A stretch of DNA of 64,000 bases from positions 434,001 to 498,000 of the forward strand of contig CAWGTA010000004.1 of assembly GCA_963825305.1 (NCBI GenBank). The letters are read 5' to 3'. The stretch is from PSRJ01 sp963825305. GTDB taxonomy: Bacteria; Acidobacteriota; Terriglobia; Bryobacterales; Bryobacteraceae. Shown piece by piece: positions 41,231 through 49,615 of the stretch (positions are counted from its first letter, which is position 1; each line of letters opens with the position of its first letter). The position numbers were made by a program, and so were the translations under genes. The notes under the pieces were generated by a model. It was not told where the DNA came from and ran no database searches. It worked only from the letters and a program-made list of their open reading frames with translations.

Positions 41231-43135
41231 ATGGCAAAAACCACGAAAGGTCCGGTCGATCGCCGCGGTTTTCTGAAGGGTGCGGCTGCGGGCACTGCGG
41301 CGCTGGTGACGAAGAGCACCGCGAAGGCGCAGGAGGTCGAGACGCGGCCGAGCGCGCCGCTGCCCTCGGCGGGCGTGTTAGCGGCGGAAACCGGTCCGGT
41401 CACGGCGGCGGCCGAAGTGCTGACCACCGACCGCCCGGGTTCCGACTTCATGGTGGATGTCCTCAAGTATCTCGGCTTCGAGTACATCTGCGCCAACCCG
41501 GGATCGAGTTTCCGAGCGCTGCATGAATCCATCATTAATTACGGCGGGAACAAGAGCCCCGAGCTGATCACCTGCTGCCACGAAGAGCAGTCCGTGGCCA
41601 TGGCCGACGGCTACGCCAAGATCGAGGGCAAGCCACTGGCCGTCATGGCGCACAGCACCGTCGGCTTGCAGCATGCCGCCATGGCGATCTACAACGCCTA
41701 TGCCGGCCGCGGGCCCGTCTTCCTGATTCTGGGCAACACCATCGACGCCAACGCAAGGCGGCCTGGAGTCGAGTGGTATCACAGCGCGCAGGATGCCGCG
41801 GCCATGGTGCGCGACTATTCGAAGTGGGACGACCTGCCGATCTCGCTGCCGCACTTCGCCGAGTCCGGGGTCCGCGCGTACAAAATCTCCATGACGCCGC
41901 CCATGGGCCCGGTGGTATTGGTGGCGGACAGCGACTTGCAGGAGACCCCGGTTGCCGCGGACCTGCGGTTGCGCATCCCCAAACTCACGCTGGCTTCTCC
42001 TCCGGCGGGCGATTCGGCGGCGGTGGCTGCCGCTGCGAAACTGCTGGTGGCGGCGCAAAACCCAGTGGTGCTGGCCGACCGCGCAGTGCGCACCGCCGAG
42101 GGTATGAGGCTGCTGGTGGAACTGGCGGAAACGCTACAGGCGCCGGTGGTCGGCGGCAAGTTCCCAACGCGCCATCCCCTTAGCCAGGCCGGCGGGCGCG
42201 GGCTCATCGGCAATGCGGACGTAATCCTGGCCCTGGAGGTCCCCGATTTGTGGGGCACCATGAACGCCGTCCGCGACCAGTTGCACAGGTCCACGAGTTC
42301 GTTGACGAAGCCGGATGCAAAGGTGATCAGCGTCTCGGCGGAGGACCTCTTTATCAAGAGCAACTACCAGGATTTCCAGCGCTACCCCGAGGTCGATATC
42401 GCCATCGCGGCGGACGCTGAGGCGACCCTGCCGTATTTGATCGAGGCCTGCAAGCGCCTGATCACCGCGGACCGTAAACGCGCTTTCGAGGAGCGTGGCA
42501 AGAAACTTGCCGACGCGCACTTGCAAGGGATGGAGCGGGCCCGCACCGAAGCCGCTTACGGTTGGGATTCGAGCCCCATCAGCACGGCGCGCCTGTCCGC
42601 CGAGGTGTGGGAAGTGGTCAGGGATAAGGATTGGTCGCTGGTAAACGGGCCGGCGTCGCGCCTTTGGGACATCGACAAAGTCTATCGGGTGGCCGGCGGT
42701 GGCGGCGCGGCCGGCGTGGGCTACGGCGCACCAGCCTCGGTGGGAGGCGCGCTTGCCAACAAGAAGTATGGGCGCCTGTCCGTCAGTATCCAGAATGATG
42801 GCGACCTGATGTATGCGCCGGGTTCGTTCTGGACGGCGGCGCATCACCGCATTCCACTCCTCAGCGTGATGCACAATAACCGGGCGTATCACCAGGAGGT
42901 GATGCATATTCAACGCATGGCCAATCGCCACCAGCGGGGCATCGCCAACGCGGGAATCGGCACCACTATCACCGATCCGAACATCGACTACGCGGCCTTG
43001 GTGCGCGCGATGGGGGTGCACGGCGAAGGGCCCATCACCGATCCCAAGGACCTTGGACCGGCCCTGCGGCGCGCTGTGGATGTGGTGTTGAAGGGTGAGC
43101 CGGCGCTGGTAGACGTAGTGACGCAACCACGATGA
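41231..43135 (+). CDS. Tat-exported thiamine-diphosphate enzyme (acetolactate synthase/decarboxylase-like)
   Basis: A 634-residue ThDP enzyme with three domains. The N-terminal Tat signal (VDRRGFLKGAAAGTAALVTKS) is unusual for this superfamily, which is cytoplasmic. The PYR domain has the activating glutamate region TCCHEEQSVAMADGYAK (E118/E119) and HSTVGLQHAAMAIYNAYAGR. A central domain follows, then the PP domain with a GDG-like motif as NDGDLMYAPGSFW ending in HNNRAYHQEV (about 521-555). Substrate is likely a 2-oxo acid. The next gene, for a cytochrome c, overlaps its stop (ATGA), so electrons from substrate oxidation might pass to the cytochrome. Export and partnership are visible; the reaction is inference. 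Confidence 0.85.
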   Translation: MAKTTKGPVDRRGFLKGAAAGTAALVTKSTAKAQEVETRPSAPLPSAGVLAAETGPVTAAAEVLTTDRPGSDFMVDVLKYLGFEYICANPGSSFRALHESIINYGGNKSPELITCCHEEQSVAMADGYAKIEGKPLAVMAHSTVGLQHAAMAIYNAYAGRGPVFLILGNTIDANARRPGVEWYHSAQDAAAMVRDYSKWDDLPISLPHFAESGVRAYKISMTPPMGPVVLVADSDLQETPVAADLRLRIPKLTLASPPAGDSAAVAAAAKLLVAAQNPVVLADRAVRTAEGMRLLVELAETLQAPVVGGKFPTRHPLSQAGGRGLIGNADVILALEVPDLWGTMNAVRDQLHRSTSSLTKPDAKVISVSAEDLFIKSNYQDFQRYPEVDIAIAADAEATLPYLIEACKRLITADRKRAFEERGKKLADAHLQGMERARTEAAYGWDSSPISTARLSAEVWEVVRDKDWSLVNGPASRLWDIDKVYRVAGGGGAAGVGYGAPASVGGALANKKYGRLSVSIQNDGDLMYAPGSFWTAAHHRIPLLSVMHNNRAYHQEVMHIQRMANRHQRGIANAGIGTTITDPNIDYAALVRAMGVHGEGPITDPKDLGPALRRAVDVVLKGEPALVDVVTQPR

Positions 43136-43479
43136 TACTGAGGGAATTGACGATGCGCATCTTCCTAGTGATGGCGGTGGCGTTCTGTGCAGCAGGCCAG
43201 ACACCCGCCGGAAACGCCCAGAATGGCCAGCGGATCTTCGAGAGCTATGGATGCTACCAGTGTCACGGCCATGATGCCCATGGCGGGGCGGGAGCTCGCC
43301 TGGCGCCTAACCCGATTGCGTTCGAAAGGTTCTCCCGTTACGTCCGGCGGCCTACCGGTGAGATGCCGCCCTACACCGCGAAAGTGGTTTCGGACCAGGA
43401 ACTCGCGGACATCTACGCGTTTCTGAGGACCATCCCAGCGCCGCCGCCGGCGAAGAGTATTCCGATACTGAATCGCTAA
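43132..43479 (+). CDS. Small c-type cytochrome, coupled to the TPP enzyme
   Basis: A 115-residue monohaem cytochrome c: signal peptide MRIFLVMAVAFCAAGQTPA (from an internal ATG at 43153; the upstream ATG at 43132 gives seven extra residues), haem-binding CYQCH in ESYGCYQCHGHDAHGG, and the sixth-ligand methionine in TGEMPPYTAK. The first ATG overlaps the TPP gene's TGA, so translation is coupled. Best interpreted as the periplasmic electron acceptor of the TPP enzyme. Confidence 0.88.
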   Translation: MILRELTMRIFLVMAVAFCAAGQTPAGNAQNGQRIFESYGCYQCHGHDAHGGAGARLAPNPIAFERFSRYVRRPTGEMPPYTAKVVSDQELADIYAFLRTIPAPPPAKSIPILNR

Positions 43480-43483
43480 ACCG

Positions 43484-43804
43484 CTACTTTTTCAACGTCC
43501 GGACGAAGGCCACCACATCGTCCACCGACTTGCCGGTAACGCTGGCGACCGGCTTCATCTTGCCCTTGCCATCGGAGACGATCTTCTTCAGATCGGCGTC
43601 GCTCATGGTCTGTACGTCGCTCGATCCCAAATCCTTTATCTCCACGTTCATGGCTTTTGCCATGCCCGGATTGGCCGTTCCGGTAGCGCCATGGCAGGCC
43701 TTGCAGGCCCTGTCATAGACCGCTTTTCCCGCGGTGGCATCGCCGGCGGCAAAGGCCGATCCGAGAGAAAACGTCAGAGTGACAACAATAGTCGCTAACT
43801 TCAT
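43484..43804 (-). CDS. Small c-type cytochrome (cytochrome c6/c555-like)
   Basis: A 106-residue exported monohaem cytochrome c: signal peptide MKLATIVVTLTFSLGSAFA, haem site CKACH in YDRACKACHGATGT, and the axial Met in DGKGKMKPVAS. Convergent with the other cytochrome, with only four bases between stops. An upstream in-frame ATG (43816) exists, but starting at 43804 gives a cleaner signal peptide and follows a TATAAT by ten bases. Confidence 0.87.
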   Translation of the reverse strand: MKLATIVVTLTFSLGSAFAAGDATAGKAVYDRACKACHGATGTANPGMAKAMNVEIKDLGSSDVQTMSDADLKKIVSDGKGKMKPVASVTGKSVDDVVAFVRTLKK

Positions 43805-43814
43805 ATTCGCTGCC

Positions 43815-43820
43815 ATTATA
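43815..43820 (-). promoter_or_regulatory. -10 box TATAAT, ten bases before a start codon
   Basis: TATAAT on the minus strand at 43820-43815, with ten bases between it and the cytochrome ATG at 43804. Initiation about seven bases after the box would give an mRNA with almost no leader. Confidence 0.45.
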
Positions 43821-44249
43821 GCTCTATGCGCCCTGGAGGTAGCCCAATCGGAGCAAATTGGTCCAGTACCATTTTTAGCAGGACTGGAACTGCAAGCGCT
43901 GGTCTGGGACTGGAAGTTGCCGCAATTTGGCTGGACAATAGCTTCGCGGCTCGTTCTTCTTTCCCACCACGCGGTATATCCCGAGCTCTTCGGGAAGGGC
44001 TGCATGCGCCGGGGAAAACCCGTTTGGGTCCCGGCGCATTTTCGTTTCTGTCCATTACCGCGCCGGTACCCGCCGTACTGTCATTTGGCAGCGAACGGAT
44101 GCACTCTATAGATAATCCGGGTGCGGCCTTCCGCCAGGTGCTCCAACCAGTTTTTGACGGGGGATGCCGCACCACCTCATATCGTGTTCTCCTCGAATGC
44201 CGGGGTTCTCCAGAACTCCGGCATATTAAATTCCAAGCTTTCAGCCATC
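43821..44249. other. Gene-free interval with one GC-rich hairpin
   Basis: About 430 bases between a cytochrome gene and a membrane-protein gene. Open frames here have no recognisable domain and poor codon structure. A 10-base stem ATGCGCCGGG/CCCGGCGCAT (44004-44013 and 44030-44039) encloses GAAAACCCGTTTGGGT and may be a dispersed palindrome or terminator. Nothing else was recognised. Confidence 0.5.
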
Positions 44250-44319
44250 AGCGTTCAGCGATCAGCTCAAGCAGCGAGGCACCAGGGGTAGCTGACAGCG
44301 AAGCTGAACGCTGAACGCT
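44250..44319. repeat. Inverted repeat AGCGTTCAGCGATCAGCT with direct CTGAACG repeats
   Basis: Arm 44250-44267 pairs with 44302-44319 at 17 of 18 positions. The right side continues as short direct repeats of GCTGAACG/GCTGAATG to about 44332, ending just before the stop codon of the membrane protein gene. It may serve as its terminator. Confidence 0.7.
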
Positions 44320-44336
44320 GAATGCTGAATGCTCAG

Positions 44337-45689
44337 TTACAACAGCCCGTGGAGGAACTGGGGGTCGCTCCAGTCCCACACACGCTCCAGCATATGACCG
44401 GGCTGGACTGGCGTCAGGTTCCACTCCTGGGCCGCTACGGAAGTAGCGCCGCGCCCATTCGTGAAAACGCCCCAGGCAGCCAGCACCAGGAAGATGGCGG
44501 CGGAGATGGTGCGCGGCGCCCCACGCAACCTCTGCCAGTACAGAAACGCGGGAATCAGGAACAGCGTAACCAGGTGCGAGATATCCGCGAAGAACCGCGG
44601 GCCGTAACCGGATCCCGGCCAATATCGAGAGAGCAGCGCAACGTGCAGCACCGCGATCGCAATCAGGTAGGGCGACAGCGGAAAGGCCCAACGGGTACGG
44701 CAGGCCAGGACCATCCCAACCACGGCAACCAGCGCAATGGGCGTAAAGATGAAGATGCCGCGCGACGGGCTGAACAGGTGCATCGCCAGCCCCTGCAGCC
44801 ACGGAAGCCCCTCCGGCCTGGTGCGCGTGATATACAACGGAAACCAGGAGTGCCGGACGACCAGGTCATAGGCAAAATACAGCAAGGCGACCGGCGTGGC
44901 CCACAACACAAACGGGATGAACTGCCGCCGGTAGTGGACCGCCACGAAGACCGTCAGGACCGCCACCGAGATCGCGTTCCACGGCCTGACCGCGAAGGAT
45001 AATGCGAGCGGAAGCGCGGCATACCGCGCCCGGGACGGATCTTCGCGCGCGCCCAGCAACAGGTATATCGCGGCGCTGAGCAGCAGCACGACCAACCCAT
45101 GCTGAAACAGGTTGCGGCTGCCGATCGACCATTCCGGCGTTCCGAAGGCGAAGAGTAGCGCGTAGGCGGCGGCCGTCCGGGCTGAAAGAAACAGCGCTGC
45201 GGTCTGGTATTGCAGCCAGACGGCCACGGCCCCAAACGTGCTGGCGCACCACAGTTCAGCGAGGGCATGACCCGCCACAAAATCGCCGGAGAAGAACGCC
45301 GCCACCGCAGGTTGGGAAAACAGCGGGCCTGAGCGCGGCACCAGGCCGCCGATCACGGCCACCACCAGCTTCAGGATGAATACGATGGGCAGGGCAAAAA
45401 TCGAGACGGCCAGCGGGTAAAGGTTGTACCAATGCCCATCCGGACAACCATTGGCTTCCCCATAGTGAAGCGGAGGTCCGCCGGAGGGCACGCACTCCAG
45501 ACTCCCGCGCGCGGTGAGCGGAGCCGCGGGCACAAATTGGTCAATGCGGGTAGTGCCGTGAGCGAGGATGTTCAAGGCCGTCGGGACGGTCCAGTAGGAG
45601 TCGTAGGAAGTGAACGGTGGACAAATGCTGTAGACCAGCCACACGAAAACCGCGAGCCGGACGCCGCCGGTCTTCCACAATCTCGTCAT
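44337..45689 (-). CDS. Polytopic membrane protein, GT-C-like
   Basis: A 450-residue integral membrane protein with about 10-11 hydrophobic helices. The N-terminal loop has YDSYWTVPTALNILAHGTTRIDQF, with acidic residues positioned like the catalytic loop of GT-C enzymes (Asp after the first span). HGHWYN-like external segments (CPDGHWYNLYPLAVSIF) and SRYWPGSGYGPRFFADI follow. Similar in type and size to the gene at 39676-40995 but not obviously a recent duplicate. Probably transfers sugar from a lipid carrier to a cell-surface acceptor. It is divergent from the DUF2254 gene. Confidence 0.7.
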   Translation of the reverse strand: MTRLWKTGGVRLAVFVWLVYSICPPFTSYDSYWTVPTALNILAHGTTRIDQFVPAAPLTARGSLECVPSGGPPLHYGEANGCPDGHWYNLYPLAVSIFALPIVFILKLVVAVIGGLVPRSGPLFSQPAVAAFFSGDFVAGHALAELWCASTFGAVAVWLQYQTAALFLSARTAAAYALLFAFGTPEWSIGSRNLFQHGLVVLLLSAAIYLLLGAREDPSRARYAALPLALSFAVRPWNAISVAVLTVFVAVHYRRQFIPFVLWATPVALLYFAYDLVVRHSWFPLYITRTRPEGLPWLQGLAMHLFSPSRGIFIFTPIALVAVVGMVLACRTRWAFPLSPYLIAIAVLHVALLSRYWPGSGYGPRFFADISHLVTLFLIPAFLYWQRLRGAPRTISAAIFLVLAAWGVFTNGRGATSVAAQEWNLTPVQPGHMLERVWDWSDPQFLHGLL

Positions 45690-45729
45690 CAGGGGGACCC
45701 AGTAATATTACACTTGATCGGATAGCATC

Positions 45730-47065
45730 GTGAATACACGTCTGCCACTGTTGCTCCGCCGGGTGATGTATAACCTCCGCGGCGGCTTCCTGACTCGCCC
45801 CCTGGCCATTGCACTGACGCTGGGCTGCGCCGGCGCCGTGCTCTCCTGGCTGGAGGAGACCGTCCCGGGCTTCAGCAGTTGGATGCCCGCTGTCCTGTTC
45901 CCATCGCACTCCGATCCCCAAGTCGCCCAGGTGATTCTCGGAGGCATAGCAGCCTCCATCATGACAGTGGTTTCGATAGTCTTCGCGATCCTCCTCATGA
46001 CGCTCACCCTGGCATCCATGCAGTTTTCGCCGCGGATCATCGTGAGCTTTGCCAGGGATCGCGTCACCCAATGGACGCTCGGTATTTTCCTGGGGACGTT
46101 CTGCTATTGCACGGCCGCGCTTCCATCGGCCCGCTCTCTGCCGCAAGCCCTTCGCTCCCGTCGTCACCGTACTGGGCGCAATGGTGCTGGCCCTGGTTTG
46201 TGTGGGCTGGCTGTTGTTCTTCATTCACCACATTTCACATGCCATCAGCGTCAGCCACATCGTGGACCGCATCGCCTCGGAAACAGAAGCCATGATCGAT
46301 GAGATGATGCCGTGGCCCCGCCGGGAGAACGGCCGAATTGATCCAGGGCTGGCGCAGTACGTCTGGAACACACCGGTTCTGAGCGACACTTCCGGCTATA
46401 TCCGCTTCGTCGACACGGGCCGGTTGGTCTCCCTGGCGAAGACTTATCGTGTCAAACTTCAGGTGGTCCGGCGTGTGGGACTGTTCGTTCCAGAGGGAAC
46501 GCCGCTGCTCGTTGCGCACAAGGGCGAGCGGCTCACTGCCGATATCCTGCAGGATCTTCGCCGGGCCATTGACCTTGGACCCTCGCGAACATTACAGCAG
46601 GATGTAGAGTTCGGCATCCTGCAGATTGTGGACATCGCGCTGAAAGCCATTTCACCAGCAGTCAACGATCCCACCACGGCCATCGGTTGTGTTGATCAAT
46701 TAAGCCGTATCATGATCCGCCTCGCTTCCAAAGAGCCGCCGGAAAGTCTGCTGTACGATCCGCCTGGAGTCTTTCGCGTCCGAGTCCCGTGGAACGATTT
46801 CGAGCAGTTGTTGACTACGGCCTTTGAGCAGATCCGGCTGTATGCGAAGGCGGATGTTGCGGTGAGCCTCCGCCTGCTGCGGGCGCTGGCGGATATCGCG
46901 AGTACCACTCCGATCGCGTCGCTCCGCGCGACACTCTACACCTTGGGAAAACGGATTGTCGACGGGTGCAGCGAAAAACTGGGCGACCAGGAAATGCACC
47001 CACTGCGCATCCGTTTGGCAGCCCTGGAGAATTTGACCGGCGCAGCCACTCCGAAATTTACATAA
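45730..47065 (+). CDS. DUF2254 family membrane protein, one frameshift
   Basis: About 445 residues in two frames. The N-terminal half has membrane segments LAIALTLGCAGAVLSWLEE and VILGGIAASIMTVVSIVFAILLMTLTL, then MQFSPRIIVSFARDRVTQWTLGIFLGTF, typical of DUF2254. The frame shifts around 46120-46160 and continues APVVTVLGAMVLALVCVGWLLFFIHHI, then a soluble domain with SAVNDPTTAIGCVDQL, the most conserved DUF2254 motif (here PAVNDPTTAIGCVD). The GTG start at 45730 was used. Function unknown; predicted inner-membrane protein. Confidence 0.85.
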
Positions 47066-47266
47066 GTCGCATGGGCCGGACTGCGTCATTTGTAACCCCG
47101 GAGTAACATCTGGATATTTTCTGCTCCTCCCCGTAATTCATTCAGTAGTGACTCTCTCGTAACGAAACTGAAGTACTCCGCTGATATATTCGCGTGAGTC
47201 ACGCACATTCATTTTGTGTCGCGACGAACGTTCACACAGTTTTTTCGAAAGAGAGCAACCAACACA

Positions 47267-48580
47267 GTGAAGACAAGAAACGCAGCTTTGAGTCTGTTGG
47301 GCCTCGCCGCAGCGGTTTCCGGGTACGCAGCCGAAGGCCTGATCCCCGCGGGCATGGAACATCTGGATCACGTGTTTGTAATCATGATGGAGAATCATGG
47401 ATACAGCCAGGTAGTAGGCAATCCGAGCCTGCCGTACGTCAACGAACTAGTCGCTAACGCGAATACCGCGACTAACTACTTCGCAATCGCCCATCCGAGC
47501 CTTACGAACTACCTCGAGATTGTTGGCGGTTCGAACTTCGGTGTACACAGCGACAACTATCCGGACTGGCACAACCAATACTGCACTACCAACCTGGCTT
47601 CGGGGACCGTTTCGACCGACAGTCCCGCATCCCCCGTTATTTGCCCGATATACGGCACGGGAACGGATGCCGCGACGCCTGCGGTTGACACGACCAATGA
47701 GACGACCGGGCCTCCGGGCGTGAATAATATTGACGGAGTCCAATCCATCGCGGCTGTCACGAACACATCCGGCAAAACGATCGCCGATCAGCTGGTAGAA
47801 GCTGGACGCACGTGGAAAAGTTATCAGGAAAGCCTGGGACCCCAGGGCGCCGACACAATCAACTACAGTGACGGCTTCTATACCAACAACACAAATTTCA
47901 GTTTGATTTTGCCGGTCCAGACCCCGCCATTGACTTCGTCCGGCATCGTGTTCCTCTATGCGGCCAAGCACAACCCGTTCGTTTACTTCCGCAGCGTCCA
48001 GGAAGGATACGAGCCCGGCAGCGACCTGACGAACGTGGTCGATTTCACCGGCCCGAACGGTCTTTACGCCGATCTACGCGCCGGCACCGTTCCCACGTTT
48101 TCGTTTATCGCGCCCAATCAGTGCAACGATCAGCACGGGCGCGGCAATGCGGGTCCCTTCTGCAATTTTGATCCGAACGACAACGGCACTCTGGCCGGCC
48201 TCAACCCGGCTCTGATGCAGCGCGGTGACATCGCCTTGAAGCAAATCGTCACTGCGATCAAGGCATCTCCGGTCTGGAAGCAGGGCAATAATGCAATTGC
48301 CATAGTGTGGGATGAAGACGACTACAGCGTCTCGCCGACCGTGAACAAGGTTCTGCTGATCGTAGACACGAACTACGGGAGTCACGGAATGCAGAGCGCC
48401 GCCCCGTACAATCACTTTTCGCTGCTGAAGTCGATCGAAGGCGGTCTGGGGCTGCCCTGCCTGAACCATGCCTGCGACAGTAACGTGAACGTGATGTCCG
48501 ATCTTTTCGGCACCTCCTTTAACAACACCAGCAACAACCAGTCTGGCACTCCATCGTTCCGGCGCGGCAGATCAGAGTAA
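47267..48580 (+). CDS. Secreted phosphoesterase (acid phosphatase/phospholipase C-like, PF04185 type)
   Basis: A 437-residue exported phosphoesterase. The catalytic-metal motif is VFVIMMENHGYSQVVG near the N-terminus, followed by YFAIAHPSLTNYLEIVGG. Later metal residues lie in FIAPNQCNDQHG and IVWDEDDY, then YGSHGM. These match the AcpA/phospholipase C superfamily. I start at GTG 47267 (KTRNAALSLLGLAAAVSGYA is a good signal peptide); an upstream GTG at 47216 would add 17 polar residues. Likely releases phosphate from extracellular organic phosphates. Confidence 0.85.
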   Translation: MKTRNAALSLLGLAAAVSGYAAEGLIPAGMEHLDHVFVIMMENHGYSQVVGNPSLPYVNELVANANTATNYFAIAHPSLTNYLEIVGGSNFGVHSDNYPDWHNQYCTTNLASGTVSTDSPASPVICPIYGTGTDAATPAVDTTNETTGPPGVNNIDGVQSIAAVTNTSGKTIADQLVEAGRTWKSYQESLGPQGADTINYSDGFYTNNTNFSLILPVQTPPLTSSGIVFLYAAKHNPFVYFRSVQEGYEPGSDLTNVVDFTGPNGLYADLRAGTVPTFSFIAPNQCNDQHGRGNAGPFCNFDPNDNGTLAGLNPALMQRGDIALKQIVTAIKASPVWKQGNNAIAIVWDEDDYSVSPTVNKVLLIVDTNYGSHGMQSAAPYNHFSLLKSIEGGLGLPCLNHACDSNVNVMSDLFGTSFNNTSNNQSGTPSFRRGRSE

Positions 48581-48588
48581 CCGTACAG

Positions 48589-48646
48589 TGGGGCATGCTT
48601 TAACTTGCCAGGCAACGAATTGCCGGCAAGCTAAAGACATGCCCCA
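48589..48646. repeat. Inverted repeat, about 21-base arms
   Basis: TGGGGCATGCTTTAACTTGCC at 48589-48609 is nearly complementary to 48625-48646 (one mismatch and one extra base). It follows the phosphoesterase stop by eight bases and may terminate it. Confidence 0.7.
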
Positions 48647-48705
48647 GCGGGGTCTATGCTATTTTCTGCTGCCTCCTTAGTTCTCGCGCGGCCGCCCCAT
48701 TGGGA

Positions 48706-48711
48706 TATAAT
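48706..48711 (+). promoter_or_regulatory. -10 box TATAAT, seven bases before a start codon
   Basis: TATAAT at 48706-48711 and ATG at 48719, seven bases apart. No ribosome site fits between. Initiation at or next to the ATG would produce a leaderless message. Confidence 0.5.
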
Positions 48712-48718
48712 TCCCGGC

Positions 48719-49574
48719 ATGCGACGCAGAGATTTTCTGCCGGCTCTGGGCGTGGCCGGCGCAGCCCTCGCGCAGACGCCTTCACCCGCTCCGCGCAAGG
48801 GCCGCCTCAAACAAGGCGTGATGCGCGCCAACTTCGACCCAAAAATGCCGCTCGAAGATCTCTGCCGGGAAGCCGCCCAGCGCGGGGTCTACGGGTTCGA
48901 CCTGGCGCAGCCGCAGGACTGGCCAACACTTCGTAAATACGGCCTCACGCCGACCATGGGCCCGACCGGCGGCGTCTCTTTCGAGAACGGGCTGATCCAC
49001 AAGGAACTTCACGAGGGCCTCGAAAAATCGGTGCGCGCGACTCTCGACCAATGCGCTGCCGGCGGCTGCCCGAACATGATCACGGTAGGCGGCCAGCGCC
49101 ACGGCATGTCCTACGAAGAAGGCGCGGACAACTGCGTGGCCTTCTTCAATCGCGTCAAGGGGTACGCCGAGGAAAAGGGCGTGACCATTTGCATGGAGGT
49201 CATGAATAGCAAGTTCGACGACCCGCTGATCGGCCGCAAAGACCAGATCTGCGACCACGTCGCCTGGGGCGCCGGCGTTTGCCAGCGCGTCAACTCGCCG
49301 CGCGTGAAGATTGCTGTTCGACATCTACCACGTACAGATCATGGACGGCGATATCTGCCACAACATCCGCCAGTATTTTCCGTACATCGCGCATTTCCAC
49401 ACGGGCGGCGTGCCGGGCCGGCATGAGCTGGATGAGACCCAGGAAATCAATTACCATTTCGTGGCCCAGACCATCGCGGACCTGGGATTCACCGGCTGTA
49501 TCAGCCACGAGTACAGGCCGACCCGCGACCCGCTGAAGAGCCTGGATCAGGCGCTAGCGATCATGGACGTGTAG
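48719..49574 (+). CDS. Tat-exported xylose isomerase-like TIM-barrel protein (hydroxypyruvate isomerase type), one frameshift
   Basis: About 284 residues. Tat signal MRRRDFLPALGVAGAALAQ, then a TIM barrel of the sugar isomerase/epimerase family: LCREAAQRGVYGFDLAQP, NMITVGGQRHGMSYEEG, KGVTICMEVMNSKFDDP with a metal-binding Glu. The frame breaks near 49309-49314 and continues LFDIYHVQIMDGDICHNIRQY, IAHFHTGGVPGRHEL and FTGCISHEYRPTRDP, giving the other metal ligands. Close relatives are annotated hydroxypyruvate isomerase. Export by Tat is typical for the acidobacterial/planctomycete members; the substrate is unknown. Confidence 0.85.
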
Positions 49575-49615
49575 ACGGGTCGAAATCCAAAAACGATTCC
49601 CCGTCGTATCAACCA

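Noticed and set aside
43826..44314. 162-residue open frame
   Set aside because: No recognisable domain, runs through a palindrome and repeat, and has poor codon structure.
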